Positions 44,425-55,447 of a stretch of 64,000 bases of DNA are shown here, piece after piece; the stretch's first letter is position 1, and every line of letters starts with the position of its first letter. Source of the DNA: Pisolithus tinctorius (lineage: Eukaryota; Basidiomycota; Agaricomycetes; Boletales; Pisolithaceae). Location of the stretch: NCBI GenBank assembly GCA_024663395.1, contig JANFAH010000021.1, positions 124,001-188,000 on the forward strand. Reading direction: 5' to 3'. Both the position numbers and the translations under genes were made by a program. The notes beneath the pieces were generated by a model that searched no databases, was not told the DNA's origin, and worked only from the letters and a program-made list of their open reading frames with translations.

Positions 44425-45164
44425 CACACACCAAAGGTGCTGTGGACATGATTACAGCTGACTCTGCATAAATTGTTGATGAGTTGCATGCCTATGCCAT
44501 GAAAGCAGATGAAGACTAAAGCCCTCATGCATAGAAAGACTGCTGGATGTTAGCAGTCATCCTTTGCACAAGAATGAGTCATCAGTGCTAAAGAGAAAAG
44601 AGGAAGTGAGTTAAGCACACATTAAAAGTTTTTAGCACCCATATATGGCATTCTTGTTATGATACATACTCTTTTCCTTCTCTTTTCTTCTTCTTTTCAT
44701 CTTATCTAATCTCTTTATCTTATCTTGTCTCTTCAGACTCAGTCTGGATCCCAGTCTAGACCTTGCCTTGTGGTTCCCTCATGCTTACCTTCTAGTACAC
44801 TCCACTCCACCATGATATCATCATGACATCACTGTGATGTCACAGACCTCATGTATGCCTCACCAATACCTCATGTAACATAGTATAAGTACCATTACTC
44901 AATCCCCAAACTAGCTCCAAGCTAGTTCATTTGGGTCTATGAGTCTAAAGTTGCCTGCTTCTAAGCCATCTCTGCTTCTGTCCTCTTTGTTCTCTCTTCT
45001 GGTTCTTGGTGCAAGCCTACAACAAACCCTGTTGTTAGGTCTCATCACAGTTCTGGTCCTCATCGTATCTCCACCATTTCCAAAGATATTGACTCTGTTC
45101 TCACACTCACTTAAAGTGCTCAGCCACACAATTCTGCCTTCCAAATTTGGAGAGGATCCTCACA
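44425..45164 (+). mobile_element. Element G copy 2, internal piece with a solo LTR
   Basis: 44425-44654 and 45050-45164 match 148-490 of copy 1 (same caaaggtg... and the following ttccaaatttggagaggatcctc). The solo LTR-A at 44655-45049 sits between. Non-coding remnant. Confidence 0.7.
44655..45049 (+). repeat. Solo LTR-A
   Basis: 395 bp, TGTTATGATACATAC...CTCATCACA, flanked by ATTCT (44650-44654) and GTTCT (45050-45054), a 5-bp duplication with one transition. Most CpG sites of the A2 LTR are TG or CA. Confidence 0.85.
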
Positions 45165-45725
45165 ACCAGGTGGACCATTCTCTGAGGGGTCATGTGACTA
45201 CCTTTGCAGTCAGGTACTCCGCAGCGCGCTCACTGCATGGTCCAGCGCCTGGACTATTTCCTTTTCTGGATGTTCTGTGTTACCCGTTCATATGTCCTCC
45301 ATCTACCCTTCATTCATTGTCCAGGAAGTTTTACTTGAAAATTTATGAGTCTCCATATGTCAGTTCCAATTCCAATTACTGTACCTCCATAGCCGTATAA
45401 AAACATGTACTGTACTCCGCTGTTCTTCAGTACAAATATCAACTTAGTTCCTACTCCCTCTGATTCCGTCTTCTGCCTGTTGGAGTTATCTCCGACTCTC
45501 CATCTGTACTCTTCCTCTGAAATACGAGGGCTGAGATCGTGCAAGGGGGTAGCGCATGAGCTAAACCCGATGCCCTCACTCTGCTCCACCTTTGTCTTGG
45601 CAGTCTTCATTCCTGCCGACACTCCGCTAGTCGGAGTTCTGTTCTTCTGTGTCGGACTTGCTTCCGATCCCTTCTCTAGACCTTGTTTAGCATCGGAGTT
45701 GGTCAGAGTAGGCCCGGACTTGACA
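45165..45725 (+). repeat. Truncated LTR-D with an internal deletion
   Basis: Matches the 3' three quarters of LTR-D from accaggtggacc to acttgaca; the 5' end is missing and about 20 bases are deleted after gactaccttt. It keeps more CpG than the full-length D LTRs. Confidence 0.75.
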
Positions 45726-46275
45726 CAGAGTCTGGTTGGGGGTCAGAGGGTAATATGAGGTACTAAGGGATTTGGTCTATTGGTCTTAGCAACTGAGGAA
45801 GCAGCACTATTCCCTTGCATGGGCCATAGTCCAGTTGAGAGACAGAAGACAGGGATCAGGGGGGGACCAGGTTAAGATGTGACTAAGTTGATTTCAGACT
45901 GAGGCTAAAACAGATTATCCTATGGCTTAAATACTAGAAGTAACCTAAGTGTAACATAGCACCAGAGACTGGTCTGCACCAGTACAGCAATGATTAGTAA
46001 ACACATTGGTAAGTAGTGTTACAAAGAATATTATCAAGCAAAGACTATGAACAAAGGATTTCCAGGAACTGGGGCAGGACTTGTGGCTGGGCCAGGTGTT
46101 ACACCAGCCTGGTACTAACTGAGGGGACAACTTGACTGGGCACTGCCTTGCAGTGCCTTGCAATCTAACATGTTTCTGGGTCAAAGGGTTAAGGCTGGGA
46201 CTGGGGCAAGGGTTGGATGAGGCTGGTTGAGACTGGGGTAGAGCCAGTCTAGGGTGGTCTGGGCATGGTCATGAC
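45726..46275 (-). repeat. Probable solo LTR of another family (LTR-F), minus orientation
   Basis: Minus strand begins TGTCATGACCATGCCCAGACC at 46275. No ORF; it interrupts element G copy 2 together with the truncated LTR-D. Only one copy is in the window and no duplication is seen, so the limits are tentative. Confidence 0.4.
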
Positions 46276-48164
46276 ACTAGCTCTTTGTCAATCATCTCAC
46301 TTGTCTCATTTGCCAGAGAAAGTGGCTAGGTATACCTACCAGGTGTTCCCACCAGCTTCCATCCTGAAGCCCCCTGGTTCATCCCATTGTTGTCAGCCCC
46401 ATCCCATCCCATGCAGCTTAGTCAGCATGTTCTCCTCATCAGTATGACTTCCAGAAGGACATTCTTTGGTTGCCTCAGGTCTGTCACTCAGTTAGAAAGG
46501 TCTTATGTGGTCATTTTGGTCTCCCCACTTGATGAAGCATATGGATTTTCCTCCCTGCTCCCTGCACTATCTGTATTCCAATCTCATCCATCATTCTCCC
46601 CACATTGCAACAGCTGCAGTATAATCTACTGTTCTCTGCCCTCCCTGATCACATCCATGACAAGTATGACATGCATCTTGCCTTTTTACTGCAAGATCCA
46701 GCAGAAGACATCCCCCCTTCTCCTCCTCCTCCATCAGAGCCCCATTCATGAAGCTTTTGTTAACTTCACTGAGAGGATGAAAGGGTGGGAGATGTGATCA
46801 CCTATGCTCCCATTGCCCCACAGACCCTCAACACCCTAGCCCTTTGATGCCTGACTCATGCCCTTCAATTCTGGAATTAATACTTCCCTATCTGGAAACA
46901 CCATCCATCTCTCATGCCACTTTTGGGTCTAGTGATGTCTCTGCCAAGATCTGAGTTGCATTGCCACCCCCTAATGTGATTCAGTGTGCTTACTCAGATT
47001 CTGACATTATTTGACTCATTCTGCAATATTTTTGACTGTCCTTGACTTGTTCATTGCCAATACTTACCAATCCTCTTTGCTTGCTTACTCATCATGATTA
47101 CTCATTGCTTACAGTCCTTACTTATTACTTACCAAGCATTTGTGCCTTGTTTGTCATAGGCTGCACTCCCCCCACAGTATATAAACCCCCATGTACTTAG
47201 CTACAACCAAAGTCAATTGTGACAAGACCTAAACAACAGGGTTTGTTGTAGGCTCACACCAAGAACCAACAGAAAGGAGTTAAGAGAAGGAAGAGGAGAC
47301 GGCTTTAGAAGCAGGGGACTTTAGGACTCAAAGACCCAAATGAACTAGCTTAGAGCTAGTTGGGTGATTGAGCAAGGGTACTTATACCAAAGTACATGAG
47401 GTAACGGTGAGGCGTACACGAGGTCCATGACATCATAGTGATGTCATAATGATATCATAGCGGAGCAGAACATACTAGAAGGGGAAAGCATGGTAAAGGT
47501 GAGGCGAGGTCTAGGCCAGAGGCTGGACCAAGATCAAGAGATAAGACAAGATGAAAAGATTAGATAAGATGAGAAAGGGAAAGAGTACATATCGTAACAT
47601 CAATCAAGTCACTCACAAATCAGAAGTCAGCAGTCAGTGCTTCTCAGCAGCATAACTCATCATCAACAGTTGAGGCTCCATGAAGGGGTCTATCTGTCAT
47701 CATTCATATCCTTGGTAGTTGAGTCTCATTCAGAAGGGTCTATCTACCATTATTCATCATCTGCAGTATCATCCATGCTTAGTCATCCTCCCACTCCTGC
47801 ATAACTTGATGATGACTTGTGCCAGGAGCACTCTCTAATGAAGTTCATCACCCTATTCAGCATCCCCCTCATGTTCATCATCTATTTGTCTACTCTTGCA
47901 TAACTCAATGATGACTTGTGCTAGGAGTCCTTTCAGCTGAATACCTTCATTCCATTCAGTATCCCCTGTCTACTCATCACTTGCTCATCTGTTCCTGTGT
48001 AACTCAACAATGACTTGTGCTAGGAGCACCTGCCAGTGAAATTCCCCAACTTTAGATTCTTTCTGCCTTCCAGGTTCCGTGGAGGTACACCACCACTCAC
48101 TCTTTATTTGTCTTTGGTGTTGGTTTTGTTTGGTTTTCACCAGCTTTCCACACTTTGACTCACA
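46276..48164 (+). mobile_element. Element G copy 2: 3' internal end and LTR-G copy 2
   Basis: 46276-46792 matches 565-1069 and LTR-G runs 46793-48164, with the solo LTR-A at 47218-47599 inside. TATA box agtatataaacccc near 47177. After 48164 the homology to copy 1 stops, fixing the LTR end as TTTGACTCACA. Confidence 0.75.
47218..47599 (-). repeat. Solo LTR-A, minus orientation
   Basis: 382 bp flanked by a perfect TCAAT duplication (47213-47217 and 47600-47604). It keeps several CpG sites, so it is younger than the copy at 44655. Confidence 0.92.
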
Positions 48165-48459
48165 ATGACAAGAAACTGAGGTTTGTGAAGCTCAGAATGA
48201 GGATCAGTTGAGATTTCTCTTGCAAATGGGTTTATTGACATACCAAAGCCCTCCAGGCACTCCTGGACGCATTTTGGGGAAGCATGTGATGTAGTTATTT
48301 ACATTTACAAGTGATGCTACAGGAGATTCTATTATGGGATTCTATCAAGTGAGTGCATGTCCAAGTGTATGGAAGACTTTAGTACTGTGGGAGGAGGGGG
48401 GGGAATATTGAATGGAAAAGTCTATGGCATGCATTTATGTTTTCTATGTGGGATGGTAG
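48165..48459. other. Unassigned sequence
   Basis: No motif or repeat match recognised; contains a short G run (about 48398-48412). Confidence 0.35.
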
Positions 48460-48605
48460 ATGATAACATGGAACTGGTAACCAATCATTCCTCAACACCA
48501 AAAGCACTTCAGTGGAAGGAATAGTACCGGAAAGATCACAACACTGGAACGTTGTCCACAGACAGCACAGACCCCCTCAGCAAGACCCTGCAGTGACATG
48601 AGATC
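48460..48605 (-). pseudogene. Helitron-like remnant HLE2, Cys region
   Basis: Aligns with 7744-7880 (same old family), including aaccagtcattcct, the minus-strand VCAVCGQ and the end gcagtgacat. Interrupted by gypsy C at 48606; continues at 55448. Confidence 0.7.
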
Positions 48606-49056
48606 TGTTACGTTTCACCCCTGACTTTTCCTTTTCTGTTGTACGTTTACCTCGTTTGTGATCCATTGGACTTAGTTTCCTTTTAGAGCCGTCTTCTCTC
48701 TGATCCGACGGCTCTCTATTTCCACCACTAGCGTTACTGGCTCGTTACATGCTTAGGACATGCGTCGTCATTGTTCAACCAATGGCGTAGTTACCTCGTT
48801 ACATGCGGACGCCTCGTGGTCCGTTTCTGTGTAGTATTTAGTCTGTCGGCTCAAGTCCTGGAAACCCAGACTTGAGCTGCTCAATCATATGCAGCGTTCT
48901 CAGAACTTCGCCTTCAGTGTCCCTCATAAGGACCACTCTTACCGGCGTTGCCTCAAATCCTCTGTCGTTTACAGAGGTTACTGCAGCCGTTGCTCAGTAG
49001 AAACCTTAGTCTGCGTTTGAGCTCTTCCTATGTCTTGACTTCAGTCGAGCGTAACA
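48606..49056 (+). repeat. 5' LTR of element C
   Basis: 451 bp. TATA-like TATTTA at 48835-48840; predicted transcript start at 48868, 33 nt downstream. Confidence 0.95.
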
Positions 49057-49058
49057 AA

Positions 49059-49069
49059 AGCTCAAGTCT
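49059..49069 (+). promoter_or_regulatory. Self-priming primer-binding site of element C
   Basis: AGCTCAAGTCT, 2 nt after the LTR end, is the exact reverse complement of AGACTTGAGCT at 48868-48878. Identical spacing and length to the sites in A2 and D. Confidence 0.8.
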
Positions 49070-49142
49070 ACAGCCTTTGGCCGAATCGGTCACTACTTAG
49101 TGAACCACCACGAACCCCCGAAACAATCGACGTTGGGCGCCG

Positions 49143-50255
49143 TTGCGACCCACTCGCGAAGAATCGTCATCTGACGAAGAACAGGAGAGCACTGTCACAG
49201 ACACCTCCTCCAACGAACCTGAACAGCCAGATAGAGGTTTCACCTCTGGAATTCTCTCGAACCTTTTCTCCCAATCACTTGCGTCGCTTGGTACCCCCAT
49301 CCAACCAAGTCCCCCACCACTCTTCCCTACACCCCCGCCCCCATCGCAGGTTACGATGTCTGGCTCATCGTCGAAGGCACCGGTTGGCAATGCCACCAAA
49401 GCCACTGAACTAAAGATCGGTGCTCCATCTGATTTTGATGGAAACCAGAAGAACGCCATGAGTTGGCTGTACTCCGTACAGACCTATCTCTTGGTAAACG
49501 AAGAACTATACGACACGGACACCAAGAAGGTAGTCTACGCTCTGTCGTATATGAAGAAAGATGTTGCCCACTCCTGGGCTGCCACCTTCCAGAAAACGTC
49601 TCTGGAAAAGAACCCCCCAAGTTTCAGCACTTTTGCTGATTTTATAAAAGATTTCAAAGCGTCGTTCACCTCTGCCGATACCGCAGGAACTGCTATCGCC
49701 AAACTGCAAACCCTGAAACAAAAAGATTCGGTGGAACAATATATCACCGACTTCCGGACTGCTGCGGCTGACTCAACCATCACGGAAGATGTCGCTTTAA
49801 TCAAGTTCTTCTCGCAAGGACTTAAACCTTTCATCGCAAACTGAATCCACATGATGGAAACCACTCCTACCAAGATCACTGAGTGGTACACCCAAGCGCA
49901 GAAATTCGACGCTAAGTGGAGAAAGGTCAATGAAACCTTTGGAAGGAAAGAAAAGAAAACGTTCCATCCAAGGAACAATTTTGCCGAAGAAAAAGATCCG
50001 AACGCCATGGACGTGGATGGAGTGAGACTCTCCAAGGAAGAACGAGACCGTCACATCAAGGAAGGAAGATGTTTCGGTTGCGGAAACAAAGGACATCTCT
50101 CCCGAGAATGTCCAGACAAAGGGAAAACTCCCCAAAAGAAAGTAAAGAAAATCCGCAAAATCGTGGAAGTAGAAGAAAGCGACGATGAAGAGAAAGTCGC
50201 TGGTCCATCCATCACTCTAGTTAACATTGCTAGAGCCCTTGGAAAGGATTTTTGA
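49143..50255 (+). pseudogene. Element C Gag
   Basis: Open from about 49143 (a likely ATG is at 49356, MSGSSSKAPVG; an earlier start before it is possible). Capsid part SDFDGNQKNAMSWLYSVQTY ... KDVAHSWAATFQ, ... QYITDFRTAAADSTITEDVA, then TGA at 49842 (CGA-compatible) in place of Arg, and on to zinc knuckle RCFGCGNKGHLSRECPDKGK and a Lys/Glu-rich end. The frame ends at 50253 after a five-T run; one more T would open it into the protease frame. Confidence 0.9.
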
Positions 50256-50917
50256 ATGGGAACTCTGCGTTGACGCCAGATGTTCCCCAAACTAAGGACA
50301 GTTTAGTTTCTGTTGCCCCTGTACTTGTAACGTCTACACCAGAGCGTACTATGCAGATTCCCATCTCCCTTTACGCATCAGGAACTACTCAGAAAGTCGT
50401 CAACACTACCGCTCTGGTTGACTCTGGAGCAGAAATTTCTTGCATCGACTGGGGTTTTGTACGAAAGTATCGAATCCCCACTCAACGACTCGCCGAACCC
50501 ATCCTCGCTAAAAACGCCGATGGAACCCAAAACTCGAAAGGAAAAATACTGTTTTCTGCCACTCTCTACTTCAAAGTTAAAGGACTCGTCCACCAGTCCT
50601 TTTTCCATGTCATCGATTGTGGAACGGAAAATGTCATTCTGGGTCTCCCCTGGCTCCAAGAAAACAACCCTGTTGTAGACTGGAGAATGGGCACGTTATC
50701 TATCGACGAGAAAACCGATAGGTCAAAAGAGTTAAGACGCAACGTCTCTTCCGTTGCCATCGAAGAACCAACTGTGCACCTTGTGTCCCCAGCTGAAAAG
50801 AAAGGGATAAACAGATTCATGGATTATGAAGAACCAGAAGACAAAACCATCCGAGCACATTTCGTGATGTCAGTTGGAAAACTCGTTGAAGAAGCCAAGA
50901 AGATTAACCCCCAATAA
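50256..50917 (+). CDS. Element C aspartic protease
   Basis: About 220 residues. Catalytic ALVDSGAEISCIDWGFVRKY, then GKILFSATLYFKVKG and VILGLPWLQENNPVVDW, the two conserved protease blocks, both intact. The frame ends KKINPQ-stop; one C less in the run at about 50911-50915 would lead straight into RT (NPNNSLLRKITTATELAQEE). Confidence 0.88.
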
Positions 50918-53900
50918 TAGCCTTCTCCGAAAGATCACCACGGCTACAGAGTTAGCCCAAGAAGAACACAAGAAGAAACCGAAGGCAGTCCTCCCTGAGG
51001 AGTACAGAGACTTCGCCTCAGTTTTCGAGAAACCATCCGATGGGGTTTTACCTCCATCACGACCATATGACCATGCCATAAACCTTGTGGAGGACTTCGT
51101 CCCCAAGGTGGCCAAAGCATACCCCCTCTCTCCCTCTGAGCGAGAGTCCGCAGAAAAGTTTATCGAAGAAAACCTTCGAGAAGGAAAGATCCGCCCCTCA
51201 AAGTCTCCCCAAGCTGCCCCCTTTTTCTTCGTAGGAAAGAAGGATGGTTCCCTACGACCCTGCCAAGACTACAGGTACCTGAACAAGAATACGGTGAAGG
51301 ATGCATACCCCCTTCCCCTCATTGCGGACCTTGTAGACAAACTAAAAGGAGCCTCCGTCTTCACAAAGATGGATGTCAGGTCAGGCTACAACAATGTTCG
51401 CATCAAAGAAGGAGACCAATGGAAAGCGGCATTTATCACACACAAAGGACTTTTCGAACCGACCGTTATGTTCTTCGGTCTCTGTAATTCCCCTGCCACC
51501 TTCCAGCGATTTATGAACGACTCTTTCAGAGATATGATCGCAGAAGGATGGTTGGTCGTCTACATGGATGACCTCCTCATCTTCTCGGATGACCCTGAAG
51601 AACACAAGAAAAGAACTCGTCGTGTTCTCGAACGAATGAGGGAACTCTCCCTTCCCTTAAAGTTAGAAAAATGCCACTTTGATCTGACCGAGGTGGAATA
51701 CCTCGGAATGATCATCAAAGAAAATACCGTCGCCATGGACCCTGTCAAAGTCCAAGGCATAGCCAACTGGCCTGTCCCAAGGAAGGTCAAGGACGTGCGA
51801 TCCTTTCTAGGATTCGCAAACTTTTACAGAAGATTTGTCCCCTACTACTCGGACATTGCGAGACCGCTCATCGACCTCACTAAGAAAACGGTCGATTGGA
51901 GTTGGTCTAAGAAATGTCAAGACGCCTTTGATCTTCTCAAGAGAATCTTTATGGCGCAGCCCACACTCCGAATGCCAGATACCTCTCGCCCGTTTGCAAT
52001 CACAACAGACGCATCTAAATACGCAACAGGAGGAATCCTCCTTCAAGAAGATTCCAATGGACAGTGGCAGCCTTGTGCCTTCTTGTCCCAATCGTTTAAC
52101 CCTGCAGAAAGAAACTACGACATTTATGACAGAGAACTGCTAGGAGTTATTCGAGCACTGAAATCCTGGAGACATTATCTCCATGAATCCCCTTTCCCGA
52201 TTAAAGTCTTCACAGACCATAAAAACCTGACATACTTCAAGTCACCTCAAAACTTGAATCGTCGCCAGGCCCGCTGGCTCCTTGACCTTGCAGACTTTGA
52301 TCTGCAGTTAGAACATGTCCCAGGCAAAGACCTGGCTGCACCTGATGCACTCTCCCGCCGACCTGATCATATCCCTGACAATGACGAGGATAACAAAGGA
52401 GTTACCCTCCTTCCACACACCCTGTTCGTCAACCTTATTGACACCAATCTCACCCAGAAAGTCGCATCATCCTCTATGAAGGACCCCATGGTCCAAACGG
52501 CACTTCGTGCCATCGAAAATGTCGATATGCCACTTCCGTTCAAGTCACATCTCTCTGACTGGAAGTTTGAAAGTGGAGTTCTACTCTACAAAAATCGAGT
52601 TTACATCCCTGACGACCCCACCCTCCGCCGAACCGTCGTATCCAACCATCATGACCACCCCTCTGCTGGACACCCCGGTGTTCTAAAAACACGACAACTC
52701 GTTTCTTCTGAGTATTGGTGGCCCGGACTGGCATCCTTCGTCCGAAAATATGTTGAAGGCTGTGCTGTATGCCAGCAAAATAAAGTAAATACTCACCCTA
52801 CGACACCACCCCTCACACCTATCCCCTCCACCTCGACCTGCCCTTTCCAACAGATCTCTTGCGATCTGGTTACCGACTTACCCGTTTCGAGTGGCTATGA
52901 TTCCCTTTTGGTCGTGGTAGTCCATGGGCTTACAAAGGGGGTAATCTTATCACCCACGAAGAAAACCGCCTCTGCCGCCGATATTGCAGCATTGTTTTTC
53001 AAGAAAGTCTACTCCCGCTTCGGGTTGTACGACAAAATCAAATCAGATCGAGGCCCTCAATTCGCCTCCGCCTTTGCAAGAGAACTCGCTTCCCTCTTGG
53101 GGTATTCCCTTGCCCTGTCAACTGTGTATCACCCACAGACCGATGGAGAAACTGAACGCGTAAATCAAGAAGTGGAGACCTATCTCTGCATCTTTTGCCA
53201 AAACGACCCCACCTCGTGGGTAACCAACCTTCCCATGGCAGAATTCGCGCACAACCACCGACCCCACTCCGTCACCCATCAATCCCCGTTCTACCTCATG
53301 TACGGGTATGAACCGAAACCACTTCCGTCCCTGATTGCGGAAACCCACCTTCCCGCCGCCGAGTCTAGACTTGATGAACTCAGGAAGGCTAGAGAAGAAG
53401 CCCTAGCGGCCCATGACCTAGCAAGAAAAACGATGAAAGATCGCTCGTCACGACCCTTCACCCCGTTCCAGAAAGGTGATAAGGTTTGGCTAGAAGCACG
53501 CAATTTGAAATGTTCCTATGAAAATAGGAAACTGGCACCCAAACGAGAAGGACCCTTCACAGTTTCCGACATCCTATCTCCAATTACGTATCGCCTCACG
53601 ATTCCCTTGCGATGGAAAATTCATAACGTTTTCCATGCTTCTCTCTTATCACCCTATCGCGAAAATGATGTTCACGGACCGAACTTCCCGGCTCCACCAC
53701 CTGACCTGGTTAACGAGGAAGAAGAATACGAGGTTGAGGCGATAGTCGGCCATAAGAGGTCCAGCCGCGGACATGCCTTTCTAGTCAAATGGAAGGGTTA
53801 CCCTTCTTCCGAAAACTCGTGGCAAAAAGAATCACACCTTGAACACGCGAATGATATGCTCTCCGCCTATAAGAAACGGTTCCCCAGAGACTTTCCTCCT

Positions 53901-54062
53901 AAGAAACAACCCACTCGACACTCCACTCGTACCATCAGAAGCGTCACCCTTGAAATGCCTCCTCGCCGTTACACCTACCCTCGTGAACCCTCCCGTCGCC
54001 ACACTCCGTTTGCTCGTCGGCAACGACAACCTGCTAGCGATCAGATGATCGCCTCCTACTGA
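50918..54062 (+). CDS. Element C reverse transcriptase, RNase H, integrase, chromodomain
   Basis: Over 1040 open codons. RT: AAPFFFVGKKDGSLRPCQDY, VFTKMDVRSGYNNVRIKEGD, VVYMDDLLIFSDD (catalytic Asp pair intact). RNase H: ITTDASKYATGGIL, ELLGVIRALKSWRHYL. RT end DALSRRPDHIPDNDEDNKG. Integrase: zinc site HHDHPSAGHPGVLK...CAVCQQNK, triad at SCDLVTDLP, SDRGPQFASAF, HPQTDGETERVNQE, all intact. C terminus KVWLEARNLK, VFHASLLSPY and chromodomain YEVEAIVGHKRSSRGHAFLV, KWKGYPSSENSW. Followed by a basic Arg/Pro tail. Appears functional in itself. Confidence 0.95.
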
Positions 54063-54107
54063 CTCTTCGTTGCCGACCCCACCGTCATCGGCACCGTTTA
54101 TCATGAG

Positions 54108-54959
54108 GTGGATGAAGACTCCCCTCTCGATCTTGTGTATCATGCAACTATCCAAGCCCTTCGGCTTGAGGAACTTTCCCGCTATGTTAACCGACAGAAC
54201 CCCCTCCTTTCCCCTGCTCGCACTGTCCTGGGTGAAATCGCCCTTCAACAGGTTCCCTTGCTTCTTAAACTTTTTGATGTCCTTGGAGGCGCCGACCTCA
54301 TTTATAACGTTCGTCAATATCCAACGTTGATCGCACCTCCCCCACCTGGGTCTAGAAGACCCTCGACTGCAGCTTCTCCTCCGGTTTCCTCTGCGTCGTC
54401 CTCTCCTCCCGCACCGTCGTCATCGTCGTCCTCCCACTCGTCCCGCTCTCTCCGAAGAGCTGACAGACCTCGTGCCTGCTGTTTGTCAGGCCCCAGTCCC
54501 CAACCCTGCGAGTCTCATGACTCCCCGTCAGAAGTAGACCCTGAGACCGCCTTTGGCGTCTCCCGTGCAGAACTCGACTACACGTTAAACATTGTCGAAA
54601 CCCTTGCACAGCTGCCGCCGTCCCCTGTGCTGAACGCCTTGACCGAGTTTGACATGCCTCTCACTCCGTCTGATCCACGCTACCGTCAAGCATGTTACGT
54701 CTGCCGCCGCCTCGGCCATATCTGCGTCAACTGTGGGCTATACGAATGCCCCCTCTGCCACGCCACTCGTCCTGGGCATACTCAAGCCCAATGCCCTTCC
54801 ATCCGCCCTCGTCGTCCTTTACAGGACAGAATAGCTACCCCCGCCCTGGTAGATGATCGTACCCTCGTTGGGAGCGAGGATAACGATTTGTATGACAATG
54901 ACTTTGATTTCGACGACTCTGCCATCAGTAACATGACCGGAGAACCTTACGGAGAGTAG
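54108..54959 (+). CDS. Extra ORF in element C, after pol, with a Cys-rich end
   Basis: 283 residues in the pol-to-LTR gap, same strand (frame closed TGA at 54060 to the new frame). Alpha-helical start DEDSPLDLVYHATIQALRLE, a Ser/Pro-rich centre, an acidic end, and a Cys array in RQACYVCRRLGHICVNCGLY, ECPLCHATRPGHTQAQCP, at least one of which fits a CCHC knuckle (C-x2-C-x4-H-x4-C). Not a known envelope. Possibly an accessory nucleic acid-binding protein. Open throughout, so under recent constraint or simply young. Confidence 0.6.
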   Translation: MDEDSPLDLVYHATIQALRLEELSRYVNRQNPLLSPARTVLGEIALQQVPLLLKLFDVLGGADLIYNVRQYPTLIAPPPPGSRRPSTAASPPVSSASSSPPAPSSSSSSHSSRSLRRADRPRACCLSGPSPQPCESHDSPSEVDPETAFGVSRAELDYTLNIVETLAQLPPSPVLNALTEFDMPLTPSDPRYRQACYVCRRLGHICVNCGLYECPLCHATRPGHTQAQCPSIRPRRPLQDRIATPALVDDRTLVGSEDNDLYDNDFDFDDSAISNMTGEPYGE

Positions 54960-54996
54960 TTGAAGTCGGGGACTTCAACGCTTAGAAAGGGGGTAA

Positions 54997-55447
54997 TGTT
55001 ACGTTTCACCCCTGACTTTTCCTTTTCTGTTGTACGTTTACCTCGTTTGTGATCCATTGGACTTAGTTTCCTTTTAGAGCCGTCTTCTCTCTGATCCGAC
55101 GGCTCTCTATTTCCACCACTAGCGTTACTGGCTCGTTACATGCTTAGGACATGCGTCGTCATTGTTCAACCAATGGCGTAGTTACCTCGTTACATGCGGA
55201 CGCCTCGTGGTCCGTTTCTGTGTAGTATTTAGTCTGTCGGCTCAAGTCCTGGAAACCCAGACTTGAGCTGCTCAATCATACGCAGCGTTCTCAGAACTTC
55301 GCCTTCAGTGTCCCTCATAAGGACCACTCTTACCAGCGTTGCCTCAAATCCTCTGTTGTTTACAGAGGTTACTGCAGCCGTTGCTCAGTAGAAACCTTAG
55401 TCTGCGTTTGAGCTCTTCCTACGTCTTGACTTCGGTCGAGCGTAACA
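54997..55447 (+). repeat. 3' LTR of element C
   Basis: 451 bp; five CpG-site differences from the 5' LTR and no others by eye. Confidence 0.95.

Larger units (their letters stand above)
48606..55447 (+). mobile_element. Ty3/gypsy chromovirus C, full length, nearly intact
   Basis: 451-bp LTRs (48606-49056 and 54997-55447), TGTTACGTTTC...GAGCGTAACA, with a GATC duplication (48602-48605 and 55448-55451). The empty site is confirmed by the older copy at 7877 (gacatatggtcctgcc). The LTRs differ at five positions, all CpG. Single gag-pol frame interrupted by one TGA in gag (49842), one T-run shift near 50250 and one C-run shift near 50912. Purine tract agaaagggggtaa at 54984-54996. Confidence 0.95.

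Noticed and set aside
53832..54317. A 161-codon minus-strand frame under the end of element C
   Set aside because: Shadow of the pol tail and extra ORF; no domain.
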